In this document: positions 47,500-59,879 of the stretch, piece by piece | Numbering within the stretch: position 1 is the stretch's first letter | How the letters are laid out: every line of letters starts with the position of its first letter | Source: Eucommia ulmoides | Lineage: Eukaryota > Streptophyta > Magnoliopsida > Garryales > Eucommiaceae | Direction of reading: 5' to 3' | Assembly (NCBI GenBank): GCA_016647705.1 | Contig: CM028335.1 | Span: 36,128,712 to 36,192,711, forward strand | Length of the DNA: 64,000 nt | Program-made: the position numbers and the translations under genes | The notes under the pieces: model-generated | Database searches by the model: none | The model's input: the letters and a program-made list of their open reading frames with translations, nothing else | Told to the model about the DNA's origin: nothing

Positions 47500-47971
47500 A
47501 TTTAAAAAAAATATCAATGTTCATAAATTTATTCACATTGTTAAAGTTCAGATGTGAACATTCACATTTTAATTCAAAATGAGAATTTTTACATTTCAGA
47601 TTATATTGTTGGTCAATATAATTATTCACATACTAGCATGATTGTGAATGTTCACATCTTTCATATATTTTGCAAAGACAAAAATCAACATTTATCTCAT
47701 CCTAACTATTGTTATAATCATTTTCTTGCTTCTTGTACTGACTATGCAAACACACTACATTGCTAATTCCAGTAAAAATGAGAGATTTTTCTGTCCAATG
47801 GATACAACGTTGGTGCTTGACAACCTATTCCTCTTCCACTAGTTTCACTCCAATTAGACACCTACTAAATGACCAAGTACAAGTGATTATTGTATAATTT
47901 GTTCTCTTTCGTAAGTATGATTCCCAATTTGTTGTAACACTCATGTATTTTCTGATAAGGAAAATGACATT
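47500..47971. other. Unrecognised locus, right part
   Basis: Continues the locus interrupted at 45395. It holds two more copies of the 14-mer, one on each strand (47553-47566 and 47643-47656). No ORF with recognisable features. Confidence 0.35.
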
Positions 47972-49990
47972 CGTAGACACCGTATTTTGTCCCGCTTATT
48001 TAAGTATCACATCTAAAGTGAAAGTTTGGATAAGATTTAAATTGAGATTTAAAGGAAATGAATTTCCACCTTAGATTACATTTAATACAACAAAAAGGAC
48101 AAAAAACACAAGAAAAACATAAAATCATCAATTTAATCAACATTCGGTATGAATAAAAGCTTCTGGTTAATTTTGACTTTACTAAAGTTAATGGGAACTA
48201 AAATGAAAATTTTGAATGTAGATTTTTTATAAAAATCACTTTTAATATTATTAAATTAGTGTTTACCCTTATAACTTAAGGAAATTTCACCAAAAAGTTT
48301 GGCCAGATCCCTTATCTCTCAAGGCTCAAATATATCTCTCAAGTATTGGTATTTCCTAAGATTTCTACCCCTAAAACACCTTGAAATCTTACCAAAAGGC
48401 TCCTAAAATATGTTCTTGACACTCTTTTAACAAGAGTTCAAGAAGATACTGAAGAACAATCAAGTAGAAGGAAGAAGATTCAAAGAAGGAGAAGAAGGAA
48501 CACACTTAAGAAAGACTACTCCCCTAAGTTAGGTAAGTCTTCTTAAAATCTTCTTTAATTTTGATTGTTTAGTATTTAAATTTCTTTTGTACATATTTTT
48601 CTTGGGTAGTTCTTAGAGTCTTAAATCATGTACATAGTGTAGTGTCAAGAACATCAAGAACACTATGGTTTGTGTGCATAACATCTTTGTCTTTGTGAAG
48701 AACATGTGAAACCAAACTCCAATGAACTTAAAATAAACCACCGATGATGTACTATTAACCACAAAGTACTAAAAACTAATTTTTACTTTTCTTGCTCTGC
48801 ATCTTTCCGCGCTAGCATAGATCACAGCCTAGCCTATGTCTCAGGCTTGTGGACTGACGCCCTTATATATATAAGCCTAAATCATGAACTAGCCCTACAT
48901 CTCAAAACATGGATAGACACCCTGCATATTATTACATCTAGACCCTTGTGGCTAAGAGTCAGAATAAAGGGATGACCTCTCTTCCATAGAGGATAAGTGT
49001 TCACTTCCTTCAGAAATGTTTCCCCCTTCTTAGTTATGAGTTGGACTGACGCACATATTATATATTTTCTTTCCTTTTCGAGTAATAAAGTAAAACCTTA
49101 ACACTAAACTTGCCTAAGCAAGTGAATTCGGTTGGAGTGTTCTTAACAAAATCAAGAGTGTATATGCACTTACCCTTTGTGTCATGTTTATTCTTACCAT
49201 GTCTTAAATAAACAAAAAAATAAATAAAAATAAATAAATAATCAAAATAATATCTTAGTGAACTATGTTTCGACCTGATTCCTTATAGAAACATAGATAC
49301 GTAGGCAACCTTTGCAGGTTCGGTCATCAACTAAAAATAAATAACTATTTTTGTTAAGTTAAGTATTCAAATAAAAACTCCCTGGGGTCAAACTTGTTGA
49401 TTCTTCCATAATCGATTGGTGGTCTAAATGGGACATTTATTTGTTTGATTTAATATTTTTTATCTATTGCTCCTTTAAATAAATAAAAAAATTCATTGTC
49501 TTCCATAGAAAAAAAAAAAAAAAAAAAAAAACTGAGAATTAGTTTGTTAACCAAAAATTGAAGGAAATTACTTGGACTTGTTTAAATATAAAGATTTATT
49601 TAAACTTAGGTACCGTCTTCGGACGGGTGTCTTGGGGTACCTAACACCTTCCCCAAGTATAACCAACTCCTCGAACTTTAAATAAATCTCTGGTAAAGAC
49701 CAACTGTTTTTTAATTAAAAAATTGGGCCATTTTAAAAAAAAAATATATATATATTCAAAAATATCGGTGACTAATGCACCTCGAATTTTTAAAAATATC
49801 GGTGACTAAGTCACCCAAATTCGTTTATTTTGAAAATGGTTTTTCAAGAGCTTTTCTGGATGTCGGTTTTGAAAAACTTCTTGGGCTGGGATTTTATGTT
49901 TAAAATAGAGTCACCACCTAGCATGAGGTTAAATGGTGTGCTAAGTTACTAGGATTTTGAAAATTCATTTTTCCTTCTAGAATAACCCGT
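47972..49990 (+). repeat. Tat/Ogre-like LTR, plus orientation
   Basis: It starts near 'gtagacaccgtattttgtcccg', the same terminus as the reverse complement of 53335. It contains 'gatacgtaggcaacctttgcaggttcggtc' (49288), 'gggtgtcttggggtacctaacaccttcccc' (49625-49655) and 'agagtcaccacctagcatg' (49909), motifs often seen in Tat-lineage LTRs. It meets an opposite Tat LTR at about 49990-50010. An A-run of about 22 bp lies at 49509-49530. Confidence 0.6.
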
Positions 49991-50987
49991 GTTTTGACTT
50001 CCAAATGTCGATGTACCAGAGATATTCTTTAAGTTTGGAAATTAATTATGCTTGGGGAAGGTTTTACATACCCCAAGACACCTATCCGTAAGTGGTACCT
50101 TGTTTTGAATGGATATTCATTGTTAAACATATCCAAGCAATTTTCTTTGATTTACTAAAATAAAAGTAATTCCCGTTTTTAAAGTCATTCCTCTTTTTAT
50201 TTATTTTAACATGATGTAATGATAAAATAATTAAATACTACAACTGATACTAGTCAGGGACACTGAATAACAATTTATATATAGACAAAAATGTAAATAT
50301 GCAAGTTCTACTAAATTAAATGCAAACTAAGACTAAATTGTTTGGATCTGCATCCAAACCTACACGTGGGTTGCCTATGTATCTCGAATGGGAATTTGGT
50401 TTTTATGTTGTTCGTTCTAGTTCGGGTAAAAACTGTTTTTTATTGTTTATGGTAAAAAAACCCGTATCATGGGTTGCCTACGTACTTTGGGTGATTACTA
50501 AAGATCAAGCCAAACGTAGCTTTACTTGTTACGTTTGAAAGCTGGGTTGGTTTTAGTTAAACACTAGTTTGGTTTTAGTTATAAAACTAGTTTGTTTTAG
50601 TTAATTTTTGTTGTGAGCAACCTGAACCACAACCTTAGTTAATCATTATTAACAGGTTCTAAAGTTATGAGCAACCTGAATCACAACCTTAATTATGGAT
50701 ATTATTAGTCATTTTTAAGTTGTGAACAACCTGAATCACAACATAATATGTACATAGCACTATTTGATTTTGTCAAGAACACCTTAAACAAACTCTTATG
50801 TTTTGTTTAGTTAGTGTTAGTGTGAGTTGTTAGTTAAAAATTGAAAAAATACCATATATTTATGCTAGTCCTACTCGTAACTTAGGAAAACAGAAAGGTT
50901 TCTAAAGAATAATCACACATATTCCCAAAGGAATAGAGGCCCTTCTTTTATCTCGAGTTCTTAGCCGCAAGGGTCTGTCAGTATAGT

Positions 50988-51014
50988 GTATATATATATA
51001 TATATATATATATA
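50988..51014. repeat. (TA)n microsatellite
   Basis: About 13 TA units within the Tat LTR. Confidence 0.9.
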
Positions 51015-51866
51015 GTAGTTATGTAATATCTAATCTGGTTGTGATCTTGACATCTAGCAAAAATTAAATCTGGTTAGTAGTAGTTGTATAGTTAATATTA
51101 ACAGTTAGTAAAGAGTCGGTGTAAAGTTATTGAGAGAATCGTAGAAAGTATGTGCAACTCATAGTGTGATTGAAGTTTTGTTTGAATTCTCACATGTTCT
51201 CATATGATTTGAGTCCTCACATGTTCCTAGCATGTTCTCGGATGATCTTGAGATGCTTGGAATGACTTTGTATGATTTGAGCCTAGTTTGGTTGCTATAG
51301 TAAAAATTAAGTGTCTGTTTGGTTGTTATCATAAAATCAAGTGTTTGTTTGGTTGTATATAGGTTTTATATGCTATGTATGTGAAATTAAAGTGTGGGGA
51401 CTACATGATTATGCTATATACAAGTCACATACACATGTTTAAACCAAGATCATATGTTTTTTTTTTTTTATGAAACGTACCTACTTAGGGGATGTGGTCT
51501 TCCTTAGGTGATTACCTCATTTTCCTCATTGATCATCTTGGTCCGAAGTTGATCAGTGATCATCAACCTCTTGGGTTATTTCTCCAAGAAACTCAATAAC
51601 ACCCAACATAGGGGATGTGGTTATCCCTAAGTAGCAGTCTCTCATTACTCCTTGATCCTTTTAGCCTGGTGTTGATTAGTGACCGTCGATCTTCCGAATT
51701 CTTGCTCCAAGAACTTCAGGAACACCTTTCAAGACTAGATTTCATTAGAATAATGGCGTGTTATTTAAGAAATGTGCGTGAAAATCCTAGAACCCAAGAG
51801 AGTTGCTCAAGTTTATGGAGAGAAACTAAGCATTCAAGGCTTGCAAAATAAAGACCCCAGTATCTT

Positions 51867-51874
51867 TATTTATA
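51867..51874 (-). promoter_or_regulatory. TATA box in Tat-like LTR
   Basis: The minus strand reads TATAAATA, matching 10098-10105 in the first Tat copy. Confidence 0.5.
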
Positions 51875-53335
51875 GGCTAGGAGCCTACACATTCATCAAT
51901 GCGTAGGCTATCCCAGCCTCTTCCTTGAGGTGTGTTTGGCATTGGGGACATGTTGTCTTGCTTTAGTTTTGTTTTGTGTTGCAAAAATTTAGGATGGAAT
52001 AGAAGATTCTAAAAGATTTGGTAATGATTGACAATCATTACCAATCATTACCTCTAGTCCAATCGTATGTCTTGGACATGGATACATTAAAGGCTCAATG
52101 TGACATATCTGGTTCGGTTTAGGGGCTAAGTATCGATTAGTTTCACTTTTTGGTTAAGTTGCCAATTAATGTTTTCCAAATCATTGAACCTAGTCTAGCC
52201 TTGTAACCAATGAATTTAATTCTATTTGATGAGTCATTTCATGGTGAGCACTCATATGGTTGGTTTCAGATGGAATCAGGTTAACTTGCCTTGTAACCGA
52301 CGGTTGGTTTTCTAGTTCTTAGTTAACCCTAAGATATTTTGGTGAAAATATATACGTTCTTTGAAACTATCCATTCCATGTCATCCCAGTCATTTATTTC
52401 TTTATGGGATGTGCATTTAATGCATTGGCTAGGTGGTAAACTAATTTGATTTGGTTTCGATAACGGGTAATCATGATTTAAGGTTTTCAATTATACCTAA
52501 GATATTTTGCTCAAAATATCTAGATACCTTGAATTTAGTCTATCCATTTCATACCAAAAATTTAATTATTGATTATATGGGCATTTAATGCACATTAAAT
52601 TCCTAACTTAGGTAGCAAACCAAATAGGTTTAGTTACGATGACGGTTGGTTGCACCCTTAGTGTCTTGGTTCCCTTCCTAGATATTTTGTGTACATAATA
52701 TCTAGGGGTTATTTGGTCATTTTAAGGCCTATTTTTTGGTCCTTTACTTATGGTTGGTCCCTTAATTCATTTAGCCTAGGGTGATTTGTCAAGACATCTT
52801 GGTTTGATGTAAATCCAAATCAAGCCCAATTCTTAAATCACCTTGGTGATTTAGGGCTTTGTCATAACCTTTACAAGACTTAACAAGGTATATTGGATTG
52901 TTTTTATGTATTATTTTATGTTCTATTCATAAATGAAATAATTGTTTTTATTGTTAAACCGACAAGATTCAATGGTTGTAAACGTTTCAAGGTCGGGGTA
53001 GGTAACCGATTTAATGTTTTGAAATATCCTATAATTTACGGGTAGTGGATAATTTTTATCTATAATAAATATGATTTAATGAAATTATAACTTTAATAAA
53101 TTTATTTTTTACGTCCTTAAATTTTAGGAATTTCGAGGTTGACTTGAACCTTTTACATAGTTGTGTTTTGTCATATTTAACAGTTTTGTGTTTTTGTCAT
53201 GTTTTTGGGTATTTTTGTATATTATGTAGTGTGATGTTAGGTAGACATTCATTCCCTTTAAACTTAAGTTTAAAGTTTATCTGAACTTGTACTTGATTCG
53301 ACACTAATTGGGCGAGATAAAATACGGTGTCTATA

Positions 53336-54249
53336 AATGTCTTTCTTTGTCATATGAGTTTACTCATAATAACCAAGAAGAAGACACTAACATTTTGTTC
53401 CACTAAACATTAAATATAAAACATATATTTAAATCTATCCAAAAGGATGTAGACATACTTGGTCCTTGAGGATTCGACGAGAATGGAAATTGATCACTTC
53501 TATCATTATATACTTCATAGGTTGACGAACAATCAACCTTGGAAGACTACCACTGGATGGATGGTGACACTTTTGATTTCTGCCTATCTGTACTCCTGGA
53601 GAATGGAGATAAACTTGATCCTATAGGGCATGGTGAGAACAACACTTTGTATGAGTCCTCCCGATGATTATGCTACTGTCATATTACACAATTGGTTAAT
53701 ATTACAATATTGGTCATTATTATAGTATTGGTTGCTATTATAATATTGGTTTGTTTTTATAGTACTACGCCTTAGGATGGTGTTCACAATACGTGGCCCT
53801 AAAGTCTCGGTGAGGATGACACTTTGTACGAGCCCTCTCGATATATTCCTAAAGGATGTGAAGAAGATTTCGGTCAATTGCCTCCTGGTTACAAGGAGGA
53901 TGACACTCGGTCAACCGATTCTGGGTTATGACAGTACTCGAAAGGTTCTCCTACATATCTCAAATTATTGAGAATCTGGTCATATGTAGTTCTAGCATAT
54001 AAAGTAAATACTATGTCACTAGCTGTCTCGTTTAATATTGTCTCGCTGGTTGTCTCATTTAACATTAAAATACTCATTGTCTTGCCTTGAAGTAAAATAT
54101 TGGCTGTCTCGTGGGTTATGTAATTTAATACTGTCTCACTGGTTGTCTCGTTGGTTATCTCTTTTTATAATGTCTCACTGGTTGTCATGTTTAATAATGT
54201 CTCATTGGTTGTCTCGTTCAATATTGTCTCATTTAACAAATTAAATACT
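53336..54249 (-). mobile_element. Tat-like element, 3' internal repeats
   Basis: The internal side of the 50010-53335 LTR. It contains single or few units of the repeats of 11.9-14.6 kb: zone A type at 53590-53660 and 53770-53845, zone B at 53895-53935, and the 'ggttctcctacatatctcaaa' block at 53945. It then has a separate short array at 54010-54245. It ends abruptly at Helitron sequence at about 54250. Confidence 0.5.
54010..54245. repeat. Short tandem array 'tgtctcattggttgtctcgtttaat'
   Basis: About eight imperfect copies of a 20-30-bp unit containing 'tgtctc(a/g)(c/t)tggttgtctcgtttaa'. The Leu/Ser/Trp-rich ORFs on both strands here are products of the repeat. Confidence 0.8.
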
Positions 54250-56828
54250 AATACTAAAGGATGATGCACCCAAAATATTTTGAGCAAGCTTATCACAAAT
54301 ATCTTTTGAAAATTGATGCCATAATTCACATGGATTTGTTGGAGAACAATGTGTGAGAATAACAAAGACTAACCTCCTTAAATGATATCCAATACACATA
54401 ATTGATGCCTCTGGAAGATATTATATCCATTCACCATCATCTTTTAAAATTCCCCTTGCTACACATGCAACTTTGAAAGTCGAATGTTCAAAGTGGTTGA
54501 ATGTACATCTCTAAATGATCAAGGTCCTTTGACCACTGTAAATAATAGTTGAAGATAAAATCGTTCACTCAAATTGGGTGACTCAAAATACATTCTACCA
54601 ATAGAAAATCCTCTCAATTGTTGTGTCCATACATTTTTTAGCTTTATTCCAAAACAAAATGCTGAGGAAACTCTTGATAACTACAAGCAAGTGAATCTTT
54701 ATATGTATCACAATATTCAAATAATGCTGTCAGGGTTGAATGTTGTGATTGAGCCCGAGAAACAATTGTCTCCTTTGATTCATTAAGATTAAAGACAACA
54801 CGGTGTACATTCTAGGTAAATAGAGCGCCAATCGAACAACTGTTGGAATCTCTTCATGCATCGAAAAACTAAACAATCACCAAGTAGCTTTAGACGATCC
54901 AATGTACCTCACATTAAGATATTGTTTGATATCATTTATGTATATACTTATTAATATATTTAAGACATCTAGGTCCAGAACAAACTTCAACATTAAAATG
55001 ACAATCTAGCATCTTCGAAAGGTATGGATTGTAAGGAACAACATTTCTATTGTTAACCTCTTTCCCTCTTATTGTATAAACCTTTCCATTATTGTGACGA
55101 CGATAAGTGGGATATCTTTCTTCATCCATGGTTGTATTCTTTACAAAATCTCGAGGTTATTTCTTAGTACATCTACCATTATAAGGTACTTGCGGATTTT
55201 GATCACCACATGGTCCATGCACCACACATTTTTTAATAGTTTCAAAAAGTCTAGGCTCTTCAATTGGATCGAAAAATTCAGCATAAACTATTCCATCTAC
55301 TTGTTCACATGTTCGAGTTTTGTCTAGATCGACAAGAAATATTAATAAATGCATATGCGGTAACCCTATTTTTTGGTACTCAATTGTATAAACATGGCCA
55401 ATTGTTTTCCCAAATACTTGCATATTTTCAATCTCTTTCATCGGTGCATTTATTTTCAATTAAAACACACGGGCAATTAAATCTAGGTGGGTAGCTCGCT
55501 TTTGATGCGGCAACAAAGCTGAAGCGATTTTGTCCAAGTAGGAATTGCAGTCATCGTCAGGAATACGTTGGGATGACGATTGTACCATGTTATAGCCATT
55601 GAATCTTGAAATATTTCAAACATTTGTCTCGAACAACCAACAATATATGACGGCAAAATAATTCGTTGATCTATTTGATTAGGTTCCAACCCATCTATGG
55701 CTCTATCACATATAATTTGGTATGGTTCACCACAAATATTTTTTTTAATGGGCCTAAAGTAATTTAAACAATTTTGTTCAGTTATAGCCCATGCATCTAC
55801 CAAGAACTCTTGAAATAGTTTTCCTTCTCATAAAATTGTAGAATATTCTGTTAGTCTTTCAAAGGAACGATAACTATAATATTGCATTTGAGTTGATCTA
55901 TCATTTGTATATTAACCATTGATCACATCTCACTGTTTGAATCCAGGTTCCCATCTAAGTTCCCCGAAAGGGAACAACAGAACAAAATACAATGGTAAAT
56001 AAGCAGAATGGCATTTATTGATTTGCATTAGTCCGTTGGATCCCATTAAATGTAAAAAAATATCCCTTATCCCAATAATCTCAGTTCCATCTCCCAGTAA
56101 TATAACTGTTATTTCATCTATTGCTGGCAAGTTGTACCGCCGACGATCTATAGCTATACTATAACGAATAATAGTCAACAGCGTTTGTTGTTTATCGTCT
56201 AATTGATTTAAGATTGTGTAAGCCTGACGAAACTTTTTCACAAATACATTATGCTGCAACAAACTGTCCTGAATGGTTTGTGGAACGTCGCTTCTCAAAT
56301 TAGGATTTCTACAACACTATACGGCCAAGGCAGAATCGGGATCATAAATATACAATTAAGAGTGCGATTTATCTTGTCCTGACTCTAGAATTAATGTTCC
56401 TATTTGGTAACACAACTTTCCATGTATGGTAAACATTGTTGGCCCCCTTCTAGAAAATACTGTTTCCTCTATCTTAGCACCAAGGCTTGTAAAAGCATTA
56501 GTTGCATTATTTTCTCGAGTGTAACAATGGAACATTTTGGACATTTCATCAATGCCATCACTTAAGACTTTAATTTTTTAAGGGGGTGCAAGAAATAACG
56601 ACAATTTAACCTTTCCTTGTAAACAACAAGTACCGAAAGTAGACGTTGTTTAGATGATTTTGACAATTTTTTATCTATCCAATGTAATATCGAATAATGA
56701 GGGCATATAACATCCATTCTACCAAAGGAATGTGGACTTGTAGTTCTATGAAACTCAGGATCAATAGATAGGTTTTCGACATCGTCAAAATCTTGATTCT
56801 CGTAAAGATAATCGTCAGTATCATTTGG

Positions 56829-56925
56829 CTAACATTTAATAAATAATTAAATTATTTAATATATTTCAACTATATATATTTAAACAATGTATTATCTATA
56901 ATTATGAGAGAGAAAAAAAACTTAC
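56829..56925 (-). other. Candidate intron 3 of Helitron Rep
   Basis: 97 nt. The minus-strand donor ATATG|GTAAGTTTT and acceptor ...AAATGTTAG|CCAAAT join two open coding segments (…PILPSENIW and PNDTDDYLYENQ). Confidence 0.65.
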
Positions 56926-57119
56926 CATATATTTTCTGAAGGTAGAATTGGTTTGTTTACCACTACGATTGATCTTTCATTTATATTTACAAAAAGAACA
57001 GGTTCAGTACGATTGCATGCAAAAAGGCATGCATCATCAATTCTACTAGAATTAATATATGTAGTTTGTAAATCTTCAGTAATTTGATTCTCGTAAAAAT
57101 GTTCATCAGTTGAAGTTGA

Positions 57120-57211
57120 CTTTCATTTGATAATAAGAAGTTGAATAAATTAATTCAAAATTCAAAATTAATAATCCATTAAATTAATCTATATAATAAA
57201 GTTTGACTTAC
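57120..57211 (-). other. Candidate intron 2 of Helitron Rep
   Basis: 92 nt. Minus-strand donor GAGAAG|GTAAGTC and acceptor ...AATGAAAG|TCAACT. The interior is AT-rich, unlike the flanking coding sequence. Confidence 0.65.
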
Positions 57212-57394
57212 CTTCTCTTAGAAAGTACAACTGATTGTTCGACACCTGTCATTAAATCTTTAGCTTTCTCTCGCACCCTTCGTGCTTATTGATGTAAAAC
57301 ACGTTTTGAGCATGGTTTAACAAAATTAACTCTTTTATGTTCTCTTCGTGCTAGTTGAGATATAACATGCTTTGATATGTTTTCATTGGATGCT

Positions 57395-57466
57395 CTATAA
57401 TAAAGAATTAGGGAATGAATGATTGAAGAATTAAACAAACTAAAATAAAATAAGTAATTATCGTAC
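57395..57466 (-). other. Candidate intron 1 of Helitron Rep
   Basis: 72 nt. Donor AAAG|GTACGA and acceptor TTATTATAG|AGCATC on the minus strand. The length is a multiple of three, so the ORF reads through it as a hydrophobic Tyr/Leu/Ile/Phe stretch. Confidence 0.5.
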
Positions 57467-57723
57467 CTTTCATTATCCACCTTTGTTTGAGTAGTTTGAT
57501 CCCTACGAATTAGTTTCAGTAGAGGCTCGAATGATTCTTCTAAAAATAGTTGTTTCTTTTCTAGATACTGACGTTTTAGAAAATTTAAGTGATCAAATTT
57601 ATCTTGTTCCCTTTGTGCTTGTTGAGTTTTGACACGCCTTGATACGCCATTGTTATTGGAAGTTCCTTCTTGCTGACTTTCCAAACTATGACGTTCTTTC
57701 CTTCTCGGTCACTTTGTATTCAT

Positions 57724-57850
57724 TGTGCTAAAGTAACATTAGATGTTATGTCAACCTACAAATGTCCATCACCATGATAATATATTATTTTGAAACTAAT
57801 AGTTTAAAAATAATATGAAATAAAGCAAATAATTAACTAATTGAATTTTT
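57724..57850. other. Short spacer between Helitron and LINE
   Basis: AT-rich, no gene. It may include the Helitron 5' flank; its terminus could not be fixed. Confidence 0.3.
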
Positions 57851-58113
57851 ATTTTTATTTTCACGAAAACAAACTCTTTATTAATAAATTGGAAAAATTA
57901 CAACCTTATGCGGGGAAGACCCTCTTGATCCTCACGAGCATAAGAAATTACGTCGTGAGGTAACGGACTACCTAAAATAAATAACAAAGGTCTAGACAAA
58001 ACAATGTTAACAAGACTATCAACAACAAAATTACATTCTTCATGAACATGACAAATCTGAATATCAAATGATAGAATCCAAAATCGAACTGTGTTCCAAA
58101 GATGAGCAATCGA

Positions 58114-58467
58114 CTATATTGGGCTATCCTTCTTGATAGAATGAACCAAAGCTAGTGAATCGCTTCCCACCAGCAGAGGAAGTTGGCCCACACACAAAGC
58201 TTCCTCAATCCCCAAGAACAACCCATGGAACTCAACTAGGAAATTTGAAGTAACAGTGAGGGGAGAGAAGAAAGCCCAACTAACAACTCCATTACTGTCT
58301 TGAACAACACCACCACAAGAAGACGTCATCGTCTCCCTCTTTAAAGCGCCATCCACATTAAGTTTGAAACTCTCCTCAGGCGGACGGGTCCAACAACAAA
58401 TCAACAGCCGACAACGAATATCCTGCTTAATTGGACAAACCCAATAGAACCAGAGACTGAATCCCAA
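58114..58467 (-). pseudogene. LINE RNase H domain (RVT_3 type)
   Basis: A 117-aa open piece matching the plant RVT_3 RNase H: FKLNVDGALKRE with Asp39, GGVVQDSNGVVSWAF, then EFHGLFLGIEEAL with Glu79 and VGSDSLALVHSI with Asp103. The D-E-D catalytic residues are all present. It would remove RNA from the RNA/cDNA hybrid. It begins inside the LINE ORF2, so the Met at 58467 is not a real start. Confidence 0.8.
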
Positions 58468-58834
58468 AAAAAGATGAAACTGACTTAGACTTAGTCAAAG
58501 GGCTCAACGCTTGAACCCAGTTTCTAACTTCGAAAATGATCTATTGTTCAGACATGGACATATTATCATGGACAACACAATTCTGATTTAACCATATCTC
58601 CCCAACAAATCAGCGATGGAATCAATGCCTTTAATTTATGTACTAAGAACTCCCTTTTACTCTACTCCACCACAACTTACTACGGTATATTAAAGGTTAA
58701 GGAATAAACTGAATATTAAAAAATGAGCTAAAATACCGCTAGACCTTTGAAGAAACCTCACTTTCCAGAAAAAGATGTTGGATATTTTCAGTGGATCGAA
58801 AAAAACAGCATCGACAACCCAATACCAAAAACAC

Positions 58835-59752
58835 TCACATTTTTTGGATGAAATCATCAACTGCAAGTTTGTTCTTCAAAAGCCGCCACATGAAAATCTT
58901 AATCTTCAAAGGAAATTGCATACTCCAAAGATTAGAATAAAGATCAATCGGGATTACCTCACTGCTAATATCCCTCCAAAAAGATTTAATAGAGAAGACG
59001 CCATTATCGCTAGGAAGCCAAATGAGATAATCGGATTCTGATGACCATACTGGGAGGGAGCCCTCCAAGAAGTCATGAGAATCATCTTGCAGATCTGGGG
59101 AGATCTATTCCTTGTCCTGTAAGCAAGTTTTGACAAAAGACAACGAGTTAGTAAAATGGAGATCATTAGCTAGGATACCGAGGCCCCAATCATCATGCCA
59201 AAAACTAGTTAGCACGCCATTGCCAACTTTCCATCTCAATAAATGCATAAAAGTATTTTTCGTCGACAATATATCTTTCCAAATCTTAGAACTCCCAATA
59301 TGATCTGGCCACAGTGATAATGGGAGATTATTAGTGTATTTGGAGCACATAAAATCACATTAGAGAGAATTCCCTTTTAGCAGAGACCAAATCCGTTTGA
59401 GAGAAAAAGCCAGCTTCATATCCTTTAGATTATGAATAGCAAGACCACCGGAAGAGATATCTTGACAGATTTTATGCGAAGCCACCCATGGCCTTTTCTT
59501 ACCTGAATCCTAGTGGCCCCAAAAAAAATTCGCAAGCATGGATTCCATATCCTCTATAATGCTATTATGAACACAAGTGGATGCCAAAAGATGAAGAAGA
59601 AATGAAGATAAAACATGCTTTAGAAGAACAAGTTTACCTCCACTAGATAGAAGCTTAGCCTTCCACCCATTGACTTTCTTAGACACTTTCTCGATAAGAC
59701 CAGCAAAGTGACTCGCTTTAAGATGACCATAGGTAAGTACAAGGAAAACCAC
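58835..59752 (-). pseudogene. LINE post-RT and zf-RVT region
   Basis: 59510-59752 reads VSKKVNGWKAKLLSSGGKLVLLKHVLSS and MESMLANFFWGH, the usual segment after RT in plant LINEs. 59105-59350 gives LLRWKVGNGVLTSFWHDDW. 58835-59068 matches zf-RVT (FSIKSFWRDI, LWSMQFPLKIKIFMWRLLKN). Frameshifts separate the three pieces. Confidence 0.75.
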
Positions 59753-59879
59753 CGTAACTAAAACCTATGGAAAGACCAATAGCCAAGCGACACGTATTAG
59801 GACAGTTATGATGCAAATATAAATTACTTTTCAGAGTACTCACAAGTGGACCAGAGGCTAATTGATACTCTTCAAGCAC

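Larger units (their letters stand above)
50010..53335 (-). repeat. Tat/Ogre-like 3' LTR, minus orientation
   Basis: About 3.3 kb. Near its inner end it carries the antisense 'ggggaaggttttacataccccaagacacc' (50055-50085). Then come the 'gtgaacaacctgaatcacaac' repeats, a (TA)n run, a TATA box on the minus strand at 51867-51874 and the outer end 'tacggtgtctata'. It matches 8992-11619 in order. The longest Tat LTR copy in the window. Confidence 0.65.
54250..57723 (-). pseudogene. Helitron Rep (RepHel) relic, intron-containing, helicase missing
   Basis: The minus-strand order is: N-terminal basic region (57723-57212), a zinc-finger-like segment (RMDVICPHYSILHW at about 56740), linker (55930-56544), Helitron_like_N (55483-55803: MVDAWAITEQNCLNYFRP, RIILPSYIVG), and the HUH motif in YTIEYQKIGLPHMHLLIF with HMH at 55349-55357. 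Then comes the two-tyrosine motif KYINKYIHK with Tyr codons at 54956-54958 and 54944-54946. A decayed post-Rep linker (LRRLVFVILTHCSPTNPCEL) ends at 54250. Rep nicks and joins DNA ends in rolling-circle transposition. The Pif1-type helicase that should follow is absent, replaced by Tat sequence. Catalytic HUH and YY residues survive, but many stops are present, so it is not functional. Confidence 0.8.

Noticed and set aside
49509-49530. A-run as evidence of a retroposed gene or LINE tail
   Set aside because: It is inside a Tat LTR with the same LTR continuing on both sides; no retrogene is next to it.
54038-54365. ORFs with repeated LSRWLS and NETILNETTSET motifs
   Set aside because: Both are translations of the short 'tgtctc...' tandem array on opposite strands, not proteins.
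58775-59303. Plus-strand ORFs across the LINE zf-RVT region
   Set aside because: Antisense shadows of the LINE ORF2.
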